Translations under genes and position numbers: made by a program
Notes under the pieces: generated by a model
Databases searched by the model: none
What the model saw: the letters and a program-made list of their open reading frames with translations, nothing else
What the model was told of the DNA's origin: nothing
Part shown: one piece after another, positions 15,903-24,660 of the stretch
Layout of the letters: the number at the start of each line of letters is the position of its first letter
Position numbering within the stretch: position 1 is the first letter of the stretch
Assembly (NCBI GenBank): GCA_910579465.1
Contig: CAJTUB010000002.1
Span: forward strand, 254,980 to 318,979
Source of the DNA: an uncultured Lachnospiraceae bacterium
GTDB taxonomy: Bacteria > Bacillota > Clostridia > Lachnospirales > Lachnospiraceae
Direction of reading: 5' to 3'
DNA: 64,000 nucleotides

Positions 15903-17216
15903 ATGTGTAGCTACAAAACACAAATGGAGGCGGCAAAGGCGGGGATTCTTACCCCGGAAATGGAGCTCGTGGCAAGGAAGGAGTACATAGCGCCGGAGCG
16001 GGTGCGGGAGCTGACAGCCCTGGGACAGATTGCGATTCCGGCAAATGTCAGGCACACCTCGCTTTCCGCAGAGGGAATCGGCAAGGGACTCCGCACGAAA
16101 ATCAATGTAAATCTTGGCGTGTCGGGGGACTGCAATAATTACGAAAGCGAGATGGAAAAGGTAAACATGGCGTTGAAGTTCGGCGCGGAGGCGATTATGG
16201 ATTTGTCCAATTACGGAAAGACAAATACCTTCCGTAAGAAGCTGATTGCACTTTCCCCGGCGATGATTGGCACGGTGCCGATGTATGATGCAATCGGTTA
16301 TCTGGAAAAGGATTTACTGGAGATTACGGCGGAGGATTTTCTGAAGGTGGTGCGTGTCCATGCGGAGGAGGGCGTGGATTTTATGACGATTCATGCGGGG
16401 CTGAACCGCCGCACCGTGGAGGCGTTGAAACGCGATAAGCGCAGGATGAATATTGTTTCCCGGGGCGGCTCCCTGCTGTTTGCGTGGATGGAGATGACCG
16501 GAAATGAGAATCCGTTTTATGAGCATTATGAGGAGGTCCTGGAGATTTTAAGGGAGTATGATGTGACGATAAGCCTCGGGGATGCGCTGCGTCCGGGCTG
16601 TATCGACGACAGCACCGACGCCGGGCAGATTTCAGAGCTGATTGAGCTTGGTGCCCTGACGAAGCGGGCATGGGACAGGGACGTCCAGGTGATGGTCGAG
16701 GGACCGGGGCATATGGCGATGAATGAAATTGCGGCAAATATGCAGCTGGAAAAGCGCATCTGCCATGAGGCGCCGTTTTATGTACTCGGGCCGTTAGTGA
16801 CCGACTGCTTTCCGGGGTATGACCATATTACCGCTGCAATCGGCGGGGCCATTGCGGCGGCAAACGGGGCGGATTTTCTGTGCTATGTAACGCCGGCGGA
16901 GCATCTGCGTCTGCCGGATGCCGGTGATGTAAAGGAGGGAATCATTGCCTCGAGAATCGCCGCCCATGCCGCGGATATCGCAAAGGGCGTACCGCATGCA
17001 AGGGAGCGTGACAACAGAATGTCCGACGCGCGCCACAGGATAGACTGGGAGGCAATGTTTGCGGCAGCGGCGGACCCGGAGAAGGCGCGTGCCTACTTTG
17101 AAAGCACGCCTCCGGCGGACAGGCATACCTGCTCGATGTGCGGAAAAATGTGCGCGGTGAGAACGACAAACCTGATTCTGGAAGGGAAAACGGTGGAGTT
17201 TTGCACGGAAAAATAA
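15903..17216 (+). CDS. thiC: Phosphomethylpyrimidine synthase ThiC
   Basis: The 437-residue radical SAM enzyme converts aminoimidazole ribotide to HMP phosphate, the pyrimidine half of thiamin. It shows NVNLGVSGDC, MDLSNYG, MTIHAGLNR, VSRGGS, SLGDALRPGC, VEGPGHMAMNE and GPLVTDCFPGYDHI, all signature ThiC blocks. The C-terminal cluster motif is CSMCGKMC near residue 410, with CxxCxxxC spacing. It is the short clostridial form lacking the long N-terminal domain of Proteobacteria. AAGGAG precedes the ATG at 15903; the open frame upstream lies in the repeat-like leader. It is first gene of the thi operon and under the TPP riboswitch. Confidence 0.95.
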   Translation: MCSYKTQMEAAKAGILTPEMELVARKEYIAPERVRELTALGQIAIPANVRHTSLSAEGIGKGLRTKINVNLGVSGDCNNYESEMEKVNMALKFGAEAIMDLSNYGKTNTFRKKLIALSPAMIGTVPMYDAIGYLEKDLLEITAEDFLKVVRVHAEEGVDFMTIHAGLNRRTVEALKRDKRRMNIVSRGGSLLFAWMEMTGNENPFYEHYEEVLEILREYDVTISLGDALRPGCIDDSTDAGQISELIELGALTKRAWDRDVQVMVEGPGHMAMNEIAANMQLEKRICHEAPFYVLGPLVTDCFPGYDHITAAIGGAIAAANGADFLCYVTPAEHLRLPDAGDVKEGIIASRIAAHAADIAKGVPHARERDNRMSDARHRIDWEAMFAAAADPEKARAYFESTPPADRHTCSMCGKMCAVRTTNLILEGKTVEFCTEK

Positions 17217-17356
17217 GGTGTCTCCTTAAGGAAGCCCGGCGGGCGTTGCGTATGCAAATAAGCGATTGTACCACCTGCAAAACATAAAGGAGATACAGAG
17301 GGTGGAAGCGTACGGAGAAAATCAAGGAGAAAAAGAAAGGAAAGGAGGCAGGGAGG

Positions 17357-17947
17357 ATGAATGCAAGGTCAAAGGCGCTGCTTCGTATGGTACTGCTGGG
17401 ATTTTTGGTGGCGCTTGGCGTGGTGATTTCGCCGGTGCTCCGCGTGGAGGGAATGTGCCCGATGGCGCATTTTATCAATATTGTCTGTGCCGTATTATTA
17501 GGTCCCTGGGAGTCGCTGCTGTGTGCGGTTATCATCGGGCTGCTCCGCATGACGCTTATGGCAATTCCGCCGCTTGCCCTGACGGGAGCCGTGTTCGGGG
17601 CGTTCTTATCCGGCGTGCTTTACCGGATGTCTAAGGGAAGTCTTTTGTGTGCGGTACTGGGGGAGGTCATCGGAACCGGCGTTATCGGCGCAGTCATTTC
17701 CTATCCGGTGATGACATTTTTATGGGGCAGGGAAGGGCTTAGCTGGCTGTTTTATGTCCCGTCCTTTTTCTGCGGGACGCTGATTGGCGGCGGAATTGCG
17801 TTCCTGTTTTTGAAAAAGCTTGCCAGGGCAGGTCTGCTCCGAAGGTTCCAGGGAATGCTCGGTACGCGGCAGTATGCGGACAGGGATGCCTGCGTTGCAG
17901 AAAATCTGCGGAAAGGAAAAAGAAATGGAAGCAAAGCAGCTGAATGA
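17357..17947 (+). CDS. thiW: ThiW, energy-coupling-factor S component for thiazole
   Basis: A 196-residue membrane protein with about five hydrophobic segments. The start SPVLRVEGMCPMAHFINIV is the characteristic substrate-binding loop of ThiW, the S component proposed to bring the thiazole moiety of thiamin into the cell with a shared ECF energizing module. No ECF ATPase or T component lies nearby, so it must use one encoded elsewhere. The ATG has AAAGGAGG and GGGAGG upstream. It overlaps thiM by 23 bases, and pairing with ThiM supports thiazole as the cargo. Confidence 0.9.
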   Translation: MNARSKALLRMVLLGFLVALGVVISPVLRVEGMCPMAHFINIVCAVLLGPWESLLCAVIIGLLRMTLMAIPPLALTGAVFGAFLSGVLYRMSKGSLLCAVLGEVIGTGVIGAVISYPVMTFLWGREGLSWLFYVPSFFCGTLIGGGIAFLFLKKLARAGLLRRFQGMLGTRQYADRDACVAENLRKGKRNGSKAAE

Positions 17948-18740
17948 AATCCGTGAGGCAGTGAGGGAGCGGTCTCCGTTGGTGCATTGTATTACGAATC
18001 CGGTTTCCATCCATAGCTGCGCCGATGCCATCCTTGCAATCGGCGGGAGACCGGTTATGGCAGAGCATCCGGAAGAGGCGGCGGAGATTACGGAAACGGC
18101 GCAGGCGCTGTTACTGAATCTCGGGAATATTACCGATGTCCGTATGGAGTCCATGCGATACTCGGCAGAGGCGGCAGGGAGGAGGCAGCTTCCGGTTGTC
18201 CTGGATTTAGTGGGTATTGCCTGCTCCGGTCTCCGCAGGGCGTATGCAGGCCGGCTGCTCCGGGAGGGCACGCCCACGGTCATTAAAGGAAATTATTCCG
18301 AGATTTATGCGTTCGGTCAGGAGACGTATCAGAGTGCGGGCGTGGACGCGGACGGCACATTGCGGACAGAGGAGCTGATAGAGGCAGTAACAGCTCTCGC
18401 GGAAAAATACCGGTGTATCGTGCTGGCAAGCGGGGCGGTGGATATCGTCGGCGACGGGAAGAGGTGCTGTCTGGTACACAACGGGCACCCGCAGCTCTCC
18501 AGGATTACCGGGACCGGCTGTATGCTTGGCGCACTGACCGCCTGCTTTCTGACAGCGGAGCCGGGAATCGCGGCGGCGGTGACGGCATGTGCCGTGATGG
18601 GAATCTGCGGGGAGCTGTCTGCGACGGAGCGGGGGAACGGGAGCTTTTATACGAATCTGATGGATTATCTGTCGGTGCTGCCGCCGGAGGAGCTTGAAAA
18701 AAGACTGCATATAACGGAGGAAGGATGCGGAAGGCTATGA
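17925..18740 (+). CDS. thiM: Hydroxyethylthiazole kinase ThiM
   Basis: A 271-residue kinase that phosphorylates hydroxyethylthiazole (THZ) so that ThiE can join it to HMP-PP. Marks are SPLVHCITNPVSIHSCAD, GGRPVMAEHPEE, LLLNLGNI, PVVLDLVG, GNYSEI and the phosphate-binding ITGTGCMLGALT with its catalytic cysteine. The ATG at 17925 lies inside the end of thiW, with GAAAGGAA before it. It also overlaps thiE by 16 bases. With no thiG or thiH in the operon, ThiM marks a salvage route for thiazole. Confidence 0.95.
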   Translation: MEAKQLNEIREAVRERSPLVHCITNPVSIHSCADAILAIGGRPVMAEHPEEAAEITETAQALLLNLGNITDVRMESMRYSAEAAGRRQLPVVLDLVGIACSGLRRAYAGRLLREGTPTVIKGNYSEIYAFGQETYQSAGVDADGTLRTEELIEAVTALAEKYRCIVLASGAVDIVGDGKRCCLVHNGHPQLSRITGTGCMLGALTACFLTAEPGIAAAVTACAVMGICGELSATERGNGSFYTNLMDYLSVLPPEELEKRLHITEEGCGRL

Positions 18741-19378
18741 AGAGATTTGATACGAGCCTGTATTTTGTTACGGACAGTACAGGACTGGAGGACGAGGTCT
18801 TTTTCGATAAGGTGGAGAGAGCCTGCAGGGGCGGCGTCACGCTTTTGCAGCTGCGGGAAAAGGAGCGCAGTACAAGGGAGTATCTTGCGCTTGCGGAAGG
18901 GGTACATAAAATTGCGGCACGTCATAAAATCCCGCTGCTTATCGATGACCGGGTGGATGTAGCGCTTGCGTCAGAAGCGGAGGGGGTGCATCTGGGACAG
19001 TCGGACATGCCGGTCTTTCTGGCGCGGAAGCTGCTCGGGGAGGGCGCGATAATCGGGGCGACTGCAAAGACGGTGGAGCAGGCGGAGGAGGCGTGCAGGC
19101 AGGGAGCGGATTATCTGGGTGTCGGCGCCATTTATCCGACGACCACAAAGGTAAAGACCTCGCCGATGCCGGTTGAACTGTTAAAGAAAATCCGTGCCGC
19201 CTCGACCGTGCCGGTCAATGCCATCGGCGGTCTTACAAAGGATAATCTCGGGATTTTGAAAGACTCCGGGATTGCCGGAATCTGCGTCGTTTCCGCGATT
19301 ATGAAGGCGGAGGATCCGGAGCGGGCAGCCAGGGAGCTAAGGGAGGCATATCAAAGTTTAAAAGGAGCAGCGGAATGA
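18725..19378 (+). CDS. thiE: Thiamin-phosphate synthase ThiE
   Basis: A 217-residue TIM-barrel enzyme that couples HMP-PP with thiazole phosphate to give thiamin phosphate. Seen are YFVTDS, GVTLLQLREK, LLIDDRVDVALAS, GVHLGQSDMP, IIGATAKT, YLGVGAIYPTTTK, NAIGGLTKDN and ICVVSAIM. GGAGG lies four bases before the ATG at 18725; a second ATG at 18737 is possible. It overlaps thiM upstream and thiD by four bases (ATGA), so the operon is tightly coupled. Confidence 0.95.
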   Translation: MRKAMKRFDTSLYFVTDSTGLEDEVFFDKVERACRGGVTLLQLREKERSTREYLALAEGVHKIAARHKIPLLIDDRVDVALASEAEGVHLGQSDMPVFLARKLLGEGAIIGATAKTVEQAEEACRQGADYLGVGAIYPTTTKVKTSPMPVELLKKIRAASTVPVNAIGGLTKDNLGILKDSGIAGICVVSAIMKAEDPERAARELREAYQSLKGAAE

Positions 19379-20154
19379 AAACGGTTCTTACGATTGCGGG
19401 CTCTGATTCCTCGGGCGGTGCAGGAATCCAGGCGGATTTGAAAACCATGCTGGCAAACGGCGTATACGGAATGAGCGCAATTACGGCGCTTACGGCGCAG
19501 AATACGACAGGAGTGCAGGGTGTGCTTCCGGTGCCGTCCGGTTTTCTGGCGCTGCAGCTGGACAGCGTGTTTACGGATATTGTCCCGGACGCGGTAAAGG
19601 TCGGTATGACGGCCGGGGAGGAGCTTATCGGGGTGATTGCGGACAAGCTCGTGCAGTACGGGGCGAAGCGGGTTGTAATAGACCCGGTCATGGTATCGAC
19701 AAGCGGAACGGCGCTGCTCCCGGACACGGCTCTTGAAAGCTTAAAGGAACGGCTGTTTCCGCTGGCGGCGCTTATTACGCCCAATCTTCCGGAGGCAGAG
19801 GTGCTGGCAGGGCGGGACATCCGTACGCCGGAGGCTATGGAGAGGGCGGCAGAGGAAATCGGCAGGCAGTATGGCTGTGCGGTGCTTTGCAAGGGCGGAC
19901 ACCGGGAGGGCGGCGCCGATGATTTGCTGTATCATAACGGGGCGCTGTACTGGTTTTATGGAAAAAGAATCGGGAATCCGAACACCCACGGAACAGGCTG
20001 TACGCTTTCCAGCGCCATTGCGTCCAATCTTGCAAAGGGGCAGACGCTGCCGGAGTCAGTGGCAAATGCGAAGGAATACCTGTCCGGGGCGCTCGCGGCA
20101 ATGCTGGAGCTTGGAAAAGGGAACGGCCCGCTGCATCACGGCTACCGGCTTTAG
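19375..20154 (+). CDS. thiD: HMP/HMP-phosphate kinase ThiD
   Basis: A 259-residue ribokinase-fold enzyme that phosphorylates HMP and HMP-P to HMP-PP. Hallmarks are LTIAGSDSSGGAGIQADLKT at the N-terminus, VIDPVMVSTSG, LITPNLPEAEVL, VLCKGGH and the ATP/anion-hole segment THGTGCTLSSAIAS. It overlaps thiE by four bases and ends the operon. ThiC, ThiD and ThiE together with ThiW/ThiM give a complete route to thiamin phosphate from de novo HMP plus imported thiazole. Confidence 0.95.
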   Translation: MKTVLTIAGSDSSGGAGIQADLKTMLANGVYGMSAITALTAQNTTGVQGVLPVPSGFLALQLDSVFTDIVPDAVKVGMTAGEELIGVIADKLVQYGAKRVVIDPVMVSTSGTALLPDTALESLKERLFPLAALITPNLPEAEVLAGRDIRTPEAMERAAEEIGRQYGCAVLCKGGHREGGADDLLYHNGALYWFYGKRIGNPNTHGTGCTLSSAIASNLAKGQTLPESVANAKEYLSGALAAMLELGKGNGPLHHGYRL

Positions 20155-20198
20155 AGGCGTGTGCAGAAGGCGCTTTTTATGAAAAATTTATGTATCTC

Positions 20199-20227
20199 TT
20201 GCTTATTCTTCCAGAATATCTTAAAAT
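20199..20227 (+). promoter_or_regulatory. Promoter of the ABC exporter pair
   Basis: TTGCTT and TAAAAT are 17 bases apart, about 50 bases before the first ABC gene and 45 after thiD. It suggests that the exporter is transcribed apart from the thi operon. Confidence 0.45.
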
Positions 20228-20278
20228 ATTATATGGAGACATAGAAAGGTAAGGCAGAAAGAACAGGAGATAGAAAAG

Positions 20279-22030
20279 ATGAAGAAGCTGTTTCGTTTTT
20301 TGAAACCGTACTGGTTTTTTGCGCTGATTTCACCGCTTATGATGATGGGCGAGGTCTTTGCCGACCTGCTTCAGCCGAAGCTGATGTCGGGGATTGTGGA
20401 CAATGGCCTTCAGAATGGTGATATGGGCTATGTAGTGCGGACGGGAGTTATCATGCTGGCAATCGTGCTGGTAGGAGGTTTTTTCGGTGTGTTCTGCGCC
20501 TATTCGGCAGCGACGGCGGCACAGGGCTTCGGGCGGGATTTGCGTATCCATATTTACCGGAGGGTCATGTCGCTTTCGATTGAGCAGACCGACGATTTTA
20601 CGACAGGCTCGTTAGTGACCCGTATGACAAACGATATTGCTATGGTGGTAGAGTTTGTGGAGATGCTGCTCCGGATGTGCGTGCGGGCGCCTATGTTCCT
20701 GATTGGCGGCGCGGCGATGATGCTGACGTTAGACTTAAGCTTCGGTGCGGTGCTGCTGTGCGCCATGCCGGTGCTGATTCTTATGGTCGTGGTGATTCTG
20801 ATGCGTGCCACCCCGTTGTATGCGGTGCTACAGAAAAAGCTGGATAAGGTAAACTCCGTGGTACAGGAAAATGTAGCCGGGGCGAGGGTAGTAAAGGCAT
20901 ACGGGCAGGAGGAGTACGAAATCCGGCGCTTTGGCGGGGTGAACCGCGAGCTGCGCCAGACGAATTTCCGTGTCCTGAGGCTGATGGCGCTGTTCGGACC
21001 GGTAATGACGCTTGTGATGAATTTTGCGGTTATTGCGATTATCTATATCGGCGGCTTCCAGGTTTCGATTGAGAATGCCGGGATGTCGACGGGCTCTGTT
21101 ATGGCGGCCATTACCTATGTGACCCAGATTCTATTTTCGATTATGATGGTATCCATGATATTCCAGTCCGTTTCGCGTGCAATGGCGTCGGCATCGCGTA
21201 TTTCCGAGGTTATGGAGGCGGAGCCGGTGATTACGGGCGGCACGGAGACCGAAGGCAGGGGAGACCTGGCAGCGGAGTTCCGCGGTGTTTCCTTCCGCTA
21301 TCCAGGTACGCAGGGCGAGCCGGTCTTAAAGGACATCAATTTAAAGATAAGAAAGGGAGAAATGCTTGCGATTATCGGCGCGACAGGCTGCGGGAAGACC
21401 TCCCTGGTTAATCTTCTGCCGCGTTTTTATGACGTGACGGAGGGAACGGTATACATAGACGGAGTGGATGTAAGGGAGTACGACCTTACGGCACTGAGGA
21501 AAAATATCGGCTATGTCATGCAGAAGAGCGAGCTGTTTTCTGACACGGTAGCCAACAATATCCGCTGGGGGAATCCGGAGGCGGACGACGATGAGGTGAA
21601 GGAGGCGGCACAGACGGCGCAGGCAGCAGACTTTATCGAGGGCTTTGCCGAGCGCTATGATACCTTTATCGCCGAGAAGGGAGCCTCCCTTTCCGGCGGA
21701 CAGAAGCAGCGTATTTCGATTGCGCGGGCAATGCTGCGGAAGCCGGAGCTGTTGATTTTAGACGACTCGACCTCTGCGCTTGACCTGGTAACCGAAGGAA
21801 AGCTGCAGCGCGCGTTAAAGGAAAAGCTTTCTGGCACGACAATTATTATGATTGCACAGCGGATTGCCAGCGTCAGGCAGGCGGACCGGATTGCGGTGCT
21901 TGAGGAGGGAACCATCCTGCATTGCGGGACACATGAGGAGCTGTTGGAGAGCAGCCCGACGTACCGGGATATTTACGACTCCCAGATGAGGTCCGGTGCG
22001 TATATGGAAAGAGGTGCCGCACATGAGTAA
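20279..22030 (+). CDS. ABC exporter half-transporter, degenerate-site subunit
   Basis: A 583-residue half-transporter: six membrane spans (about 15-300) then an ATPase domain. Walker A is GATGCGKTS, the signature is LSGGQKQR and Walker B is LLILDDSTSALD. The residue after Walker B is Asp instead of the catalytic Glu, and the switch His is replaced by Gln (IIMIAQRIAS). Such defects mark the non-catalytic site of heterodimeric exporters like BmrCD or TM287/288. The partner gene overlaps its end by eight bases. Multidrug or lipid-like cargo is likely, but none can be named. Confidence 0.9.
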   Translation: MKKLFRFLKPYWFFALISPLMMMGEVFADLLQPKLMSGIVDNGLQNGDMGYVVRTGVIMLAIVLVGGFFGVFCAYSAATAAQGFGRDLRIHIYRRVMSLSIEQTDDFTTGSLVTRMTNDIAMVVEFVEMLLRMCVRAPMFLIGGAAMMLTLDLSFGAVLLCAMPVLILMVVVILMRATPLYAVLQKKLDKVNSVVQENVAGARVVKAYGQEEYEIRRFGGVNRELRQTNFRVLRLMALFGPVMTLVMNFAVIAIIYIGGFQVSIENAGMSTGSVMAAITYVTQILFSIMMVSMIFQSVSRAMASASRISEVMEAEPVITGGTETEGRGDLAAEFRGVSFRYPGTQGEPVLKDINLKIRKGEMLAIIGATGCGKTSLVNLLPRFYDVTEGTVYIDGVDVREYDLTALRKNIGYVMQKSELFSDTVANNIRWGNPEADDDEVKEAAQTAQAADFIEGFAERYDTFIAEKGASLSGGQKQRISIARAMLRKPELLILDDSTSALDLVTEGKLQRALKEKLSGTTIIMIAQRIASVRQADRIAVLEEGTILHCGTHEELLESSPTYRDIYDSQMRSGAYMERGAAHE

Positions 22031-23891
22031 TCCGGAAGGAAGACCGAAGGAACAGCAGCAGCCGCCGCGCGTCGGCTTCGGCGGCGGGCACAGGGGTCCG
22101 GCTGCCATGCAGGCGAGAATCAACAAAGAGAAGCCGAAGAATATGGGAAAGACCCTGTTTAGGCTGATTAAGGTAATCGGACGGAGCAAATATTTCTTGC
22201 TCTGCCTGCTGCTTACGATGAGCGCGGTTACGGTGCTGGATTTGTTCGGACCGACCCTGCAGGGAAAGGCAATCGATACGATTCATTTCGTGGACGGGCG
22301 GTTTACGGTAGAGTTTGAGGAAATGAAAAAGATATTGCTGCAGATGCTGGTGCTTTTTTCGGTCAGCGCGGTGTTTACCTATCTGCAGGGCATCCTGTCG
22401 GCAAAGATTTCCCAGGATACTGTTTTCTCCATGCGGAATGATTTGTTTGCAAAAATCAGCCGCTTATCGATAAAGAGTACGGACAATCACCGCCACGGGG
22501 ATCTGATGTCCCGTATGACAAATGATGTCGAGAATGTTTCCAATGCGGTTTCACAGTCGATTGCGTCGCTGTTTTCCAGCATCCTGACCTTTGTCGGCGC
22601 TTTGATTTTCATGCTGCGCTGTAACGTGGTCGTAACGCTCGTGGCGTTTATCACGGTGCCGCTGACGCTTCTGGTATCGGCAAAGCTCGCCCGGTTCATG
22701 CGGCGCTATTTTGTGCAGCAGCAGATGCTTCTCGGTAAGCTGAACGGAGAGGTCGAGGAAATGGTAATCGGCTATAAAACGGTGGTAGCGTACGGCAAGG
22801 AGCCGGAGACGGTCGACCGCTTCGGAAAAATCAGCGAGGACTTAAGGAAAACCAGCATCCGTTCCCGTGTGTTCGGCTCGATTATGGGTCCGTGCATGAA
22901 TTTTTTAGGGAACCTCCAGTATGTGCTGGTGGCGGCGTTTGGTATTTTCTTTGTAATCCGGGGCAAAATGTCTCCGGGTAATATCCAGTCCATGCTCCAG
23001 TATTCAAAGAAGTTTAACCGTCCGATTAACGAAATCGCGAGCCAGTATGCGTCGATTATGACGGCAATGGCGGGCGCGGAGCGTATTTTTGAGATTATGG
23101 ATACGCCGGATGAAATCGACGAGGGAACGCTTTCGGTTTCCCCGGAGGAAATCCGGGGCAATATCGAGTTCCGGGGAATCGAGTTCGGCTATGTGCCGGA
23201 GGAGCCGGTGTTAAAAGGGCTGCAGCTTTCCGTGAAGCAGGGACAGAAGATTGCGATTGTAGGCGCGACCGGTTCGGGAAAGACTACGATTGTGAACCTG
23301 CTGACCCGCTTTTACGAGCTGGACGGCGGGACGATTGCCGTGGACGGGATGGATATCACGGAGCTTCCGAAGAAAACGCTCCGTGAGGCGATTGCGATTG
23401 TATTGCAGGATACGGTGCTGTTTGCGGACACAATCCGCGCGAATATCCGTTACGGAAAGCCGGAGGCGACCGACGAGGAGGTACGGTTTGCGGCAAGGAC
23501 GGCAAGGGCAGCCGGGTTTATCGAGCGTCTGCCGGACGGCTACGATACGGTGCTGACCGAGGGCGGCAGCAATCTGTCGCAGGGACAGCGTCAGCTCCTT
23601 GCCATTGCGAGGGCGGTAATTGCCGACCCGCGGATTCTGATTCTCGACGAGGCAACCTCGAATGTCGATACGAGAACCGAGATGCACATCCAGCAGGCAA
23701 TGCTGGCGCTGATGAAGAACCGGACCAGCCTGATTATTGCGCACCGGCTGTCTACCATCCGGGATGCGGATAAGATTGTGGTAGTGAAGAACGGCGTCAT
23801 CGTGGAAGAGGGCAGCCATGAGGAGCTTCTGGAAAAGAAGGGCGAATACGAAAAGCTGTACCAGAACCAGTTCGCAGGAATCGCGACCTGA
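22023..23891 (+). CDS. ABC exporter half-transporter, catalytic subunit
   Basis: A 622-residue half-transporter with a ~45-residue polar, proline- and glycine-rich N-terminal tail, six membrane spans (about 55-335) and a complete ATPase: Walker A GATGSGKTT, signature LSQGQRQL, Walker B ILILDEATSNVD and switch His in IIAHRLST. It would form the active site together with the signature of its partner. The ATG at 22023 is preferred, with AAAGAGGTG upstream and an eight-base overlap with the first subunit. A long apparent frame on the opposite strand is a composition artefact. Confidence 0.9.
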   Translation: MSNPEGRPKEQQQPPRVGFGGGHRGPAAMQARINKEKPKNMGKTLFRLIKVIGRSKYFLLCLLLTMSAVTVLDLFGPTLQGKAIDTIHFVDGRFTVEFEEMKKILLQMLVLFSVSAVFTYLQGILSAKISQDTVFSMRNDLFAKISRLSIKSTDNHRHGDLMSRMTNDVENVSNAVSQSIASLFSSILTFVGALIFMLRCNVVVTLVAFITVPLTLLVSAKLARFMRRYFVQQQMLLGKLNGEVEEMVIGYKTVVAYGKEPETVDRFGKISEDLRKTSIRSRVFGSIMGPCMNFLGNLQYVLVAAFGIFFVIRGKMSPGNIQSMLQYSKKFNRPINEIASQYASIMTAMAGAERIFEIMDTPDEIDEGTLSVSPEEIRGNIEFRGIEFGYVPEEPVLKGLQLSVKQGQKIAIVGATGSGKTTIVNLLTRFYELDGGTIAVDGMDITELPKKTLREAIAIVLQDTVLFADTIRANIRYGKPEATDEEVRFAARTARAAGFIERLPDGYDTVLTEGGSNLSQGQRQLLAIARAVIADPRILILDEATSNVDTRTEMHIQQAMLALMKNRTSLIIAHRLSTIRDADKIVVVKNGVIVEEGSHEELLEKKGEYEKLYQNQFAGIAT

Positions 23892-23972
23892 TGTGCCGCG
23901 AAGGGAAGCGCGTGGGGCAAGTAAACCGTGCAGTCCGTTTCCGGGCTGCACGGAAGGTGAAGGAGAGCAGGG

Positions 23973-24623
23973 ATGAAGAAAGGAATCTGGTGGCTGCAGG
24001 CGGGGCTTTCGGTCGTACTGACACTGTTTATTATCGGCGTGTCCGTAGTCGGGACGCTTGCCTTCCGCCCGCTGTATTACGCAGATATCGAGAGGCTCCG
24101 GATTGCGGAGAGCTCCGGCTATTCCGAGGAGGAAATCCGCAGGAATTACGATGCGCTGATTGATTATAATATGGCATGGGGCGACGGGGAGCTTTCCTTC
24201 CCGTCGCTTCCGATGTCGGAAAACGGAAAAACGCACTTCGAAGAGGTCAAGGATATTTTTGACGTATTCAAATATTTTGCCCTGTGCGGCGGTATACTGG
24301 GCGCCGCAGGAATCGTTTTTATGGCACGGAAAAGGGAGTGCCGGTATCTGAAAATGACGGCAATCGTCTCCTTTGCCCTGCCCGCGGTACTGGCGGTGTT
24401 CGTTGCCGTGTGCTGGGATACGGTGTTTGTTGTGTTCCATAAGCTGTTCTTCCGGAACGATTACTGGCTGTTTGACAGTGCCACCGACCCGGTGATTACG
24501 ATTCTGCCGGATGCGTTTTTTATGCACTGTGCCCTGCTGATTTTCGGCGGGATTGTAGCCGGGGCGCTACTATGTGCCGTGCTGTACGCGGTGCTGCGGA
24601 AAAAGAGAGCAGGGAAATCCTGA
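23973..24623 (+). CDS. TIGR01906 (DUF1461) integral membrane protein
   Basis: A 216-residue membrane protein with four spans (about 9-31, 103-120, 128-147, 186-208). The layout matches the TIGR01906/DUF1461 family: a first span, an extracytoplasmic domain with YNMAWGDGELSFPSLPMSENGKTHF-like sequence (about 65-90), HFEEVKDIF before the second span and FHKLFFRNDYWLFDSATDPVI-type sequence between the third and fourth. The family is common in Firmicutes and has no proven function. GAAGGAGA and AGGGATG precede the start. It follows the ABC exporter after about 80 bases and may share its transcript. Confidence 0.8.
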   Translation: MKKGIWWLQAGLSVVLTLFIIGVSVVGTLAFRPLYYADIERLRIAESSGYSEEEIRRNYDALIDYNMAWGDGELSFPSLPMSENGKTHFEEVKDIFDVFKYFALCGGILGAAGIVFMARKRECRYLKMTAIVSFALPAVLAVFVAVCWDTVFVVFHKLFFRNDYWLFDSATDPVITILPDAFFMHCALLIFGGIVAGALLCAVLYAVLRKKRAGKS

Positions 24624-24627
24624 AAAT

Positions 24628-24660
24628 AAAGGAGTGCAGTGCTATACCGCACTCCTTTTT
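24628..24660. terminator. Bidirectional terminator between TIGR01906 and corC
   Basis: AAAGGAGTGC and GCACTCCTTT enclose an 11-base loop and run into TTTTT on the plus strand. The left arm is preceded by A-rich sequence, so it works both ways. It overlaps the last codons of the convergent CorC-like gene. Confidence 0.8.

Noticed and set aside
17266..17634. A frame overlapping thiW in another phase
   Set aside because: It overlaps thiW almost fully, has no family features, and thiW carries clear ThiW motifs.
23211..24527. A 438-codon open frame on the minus strand opposite the second ABC gene
   Set aside because: The plus-strand ABC transporter is intact with all motifs; the opposite frame comes from GC-rich third positions, has no ribosome site and reads as Arg/His/Pro-rich sequence.
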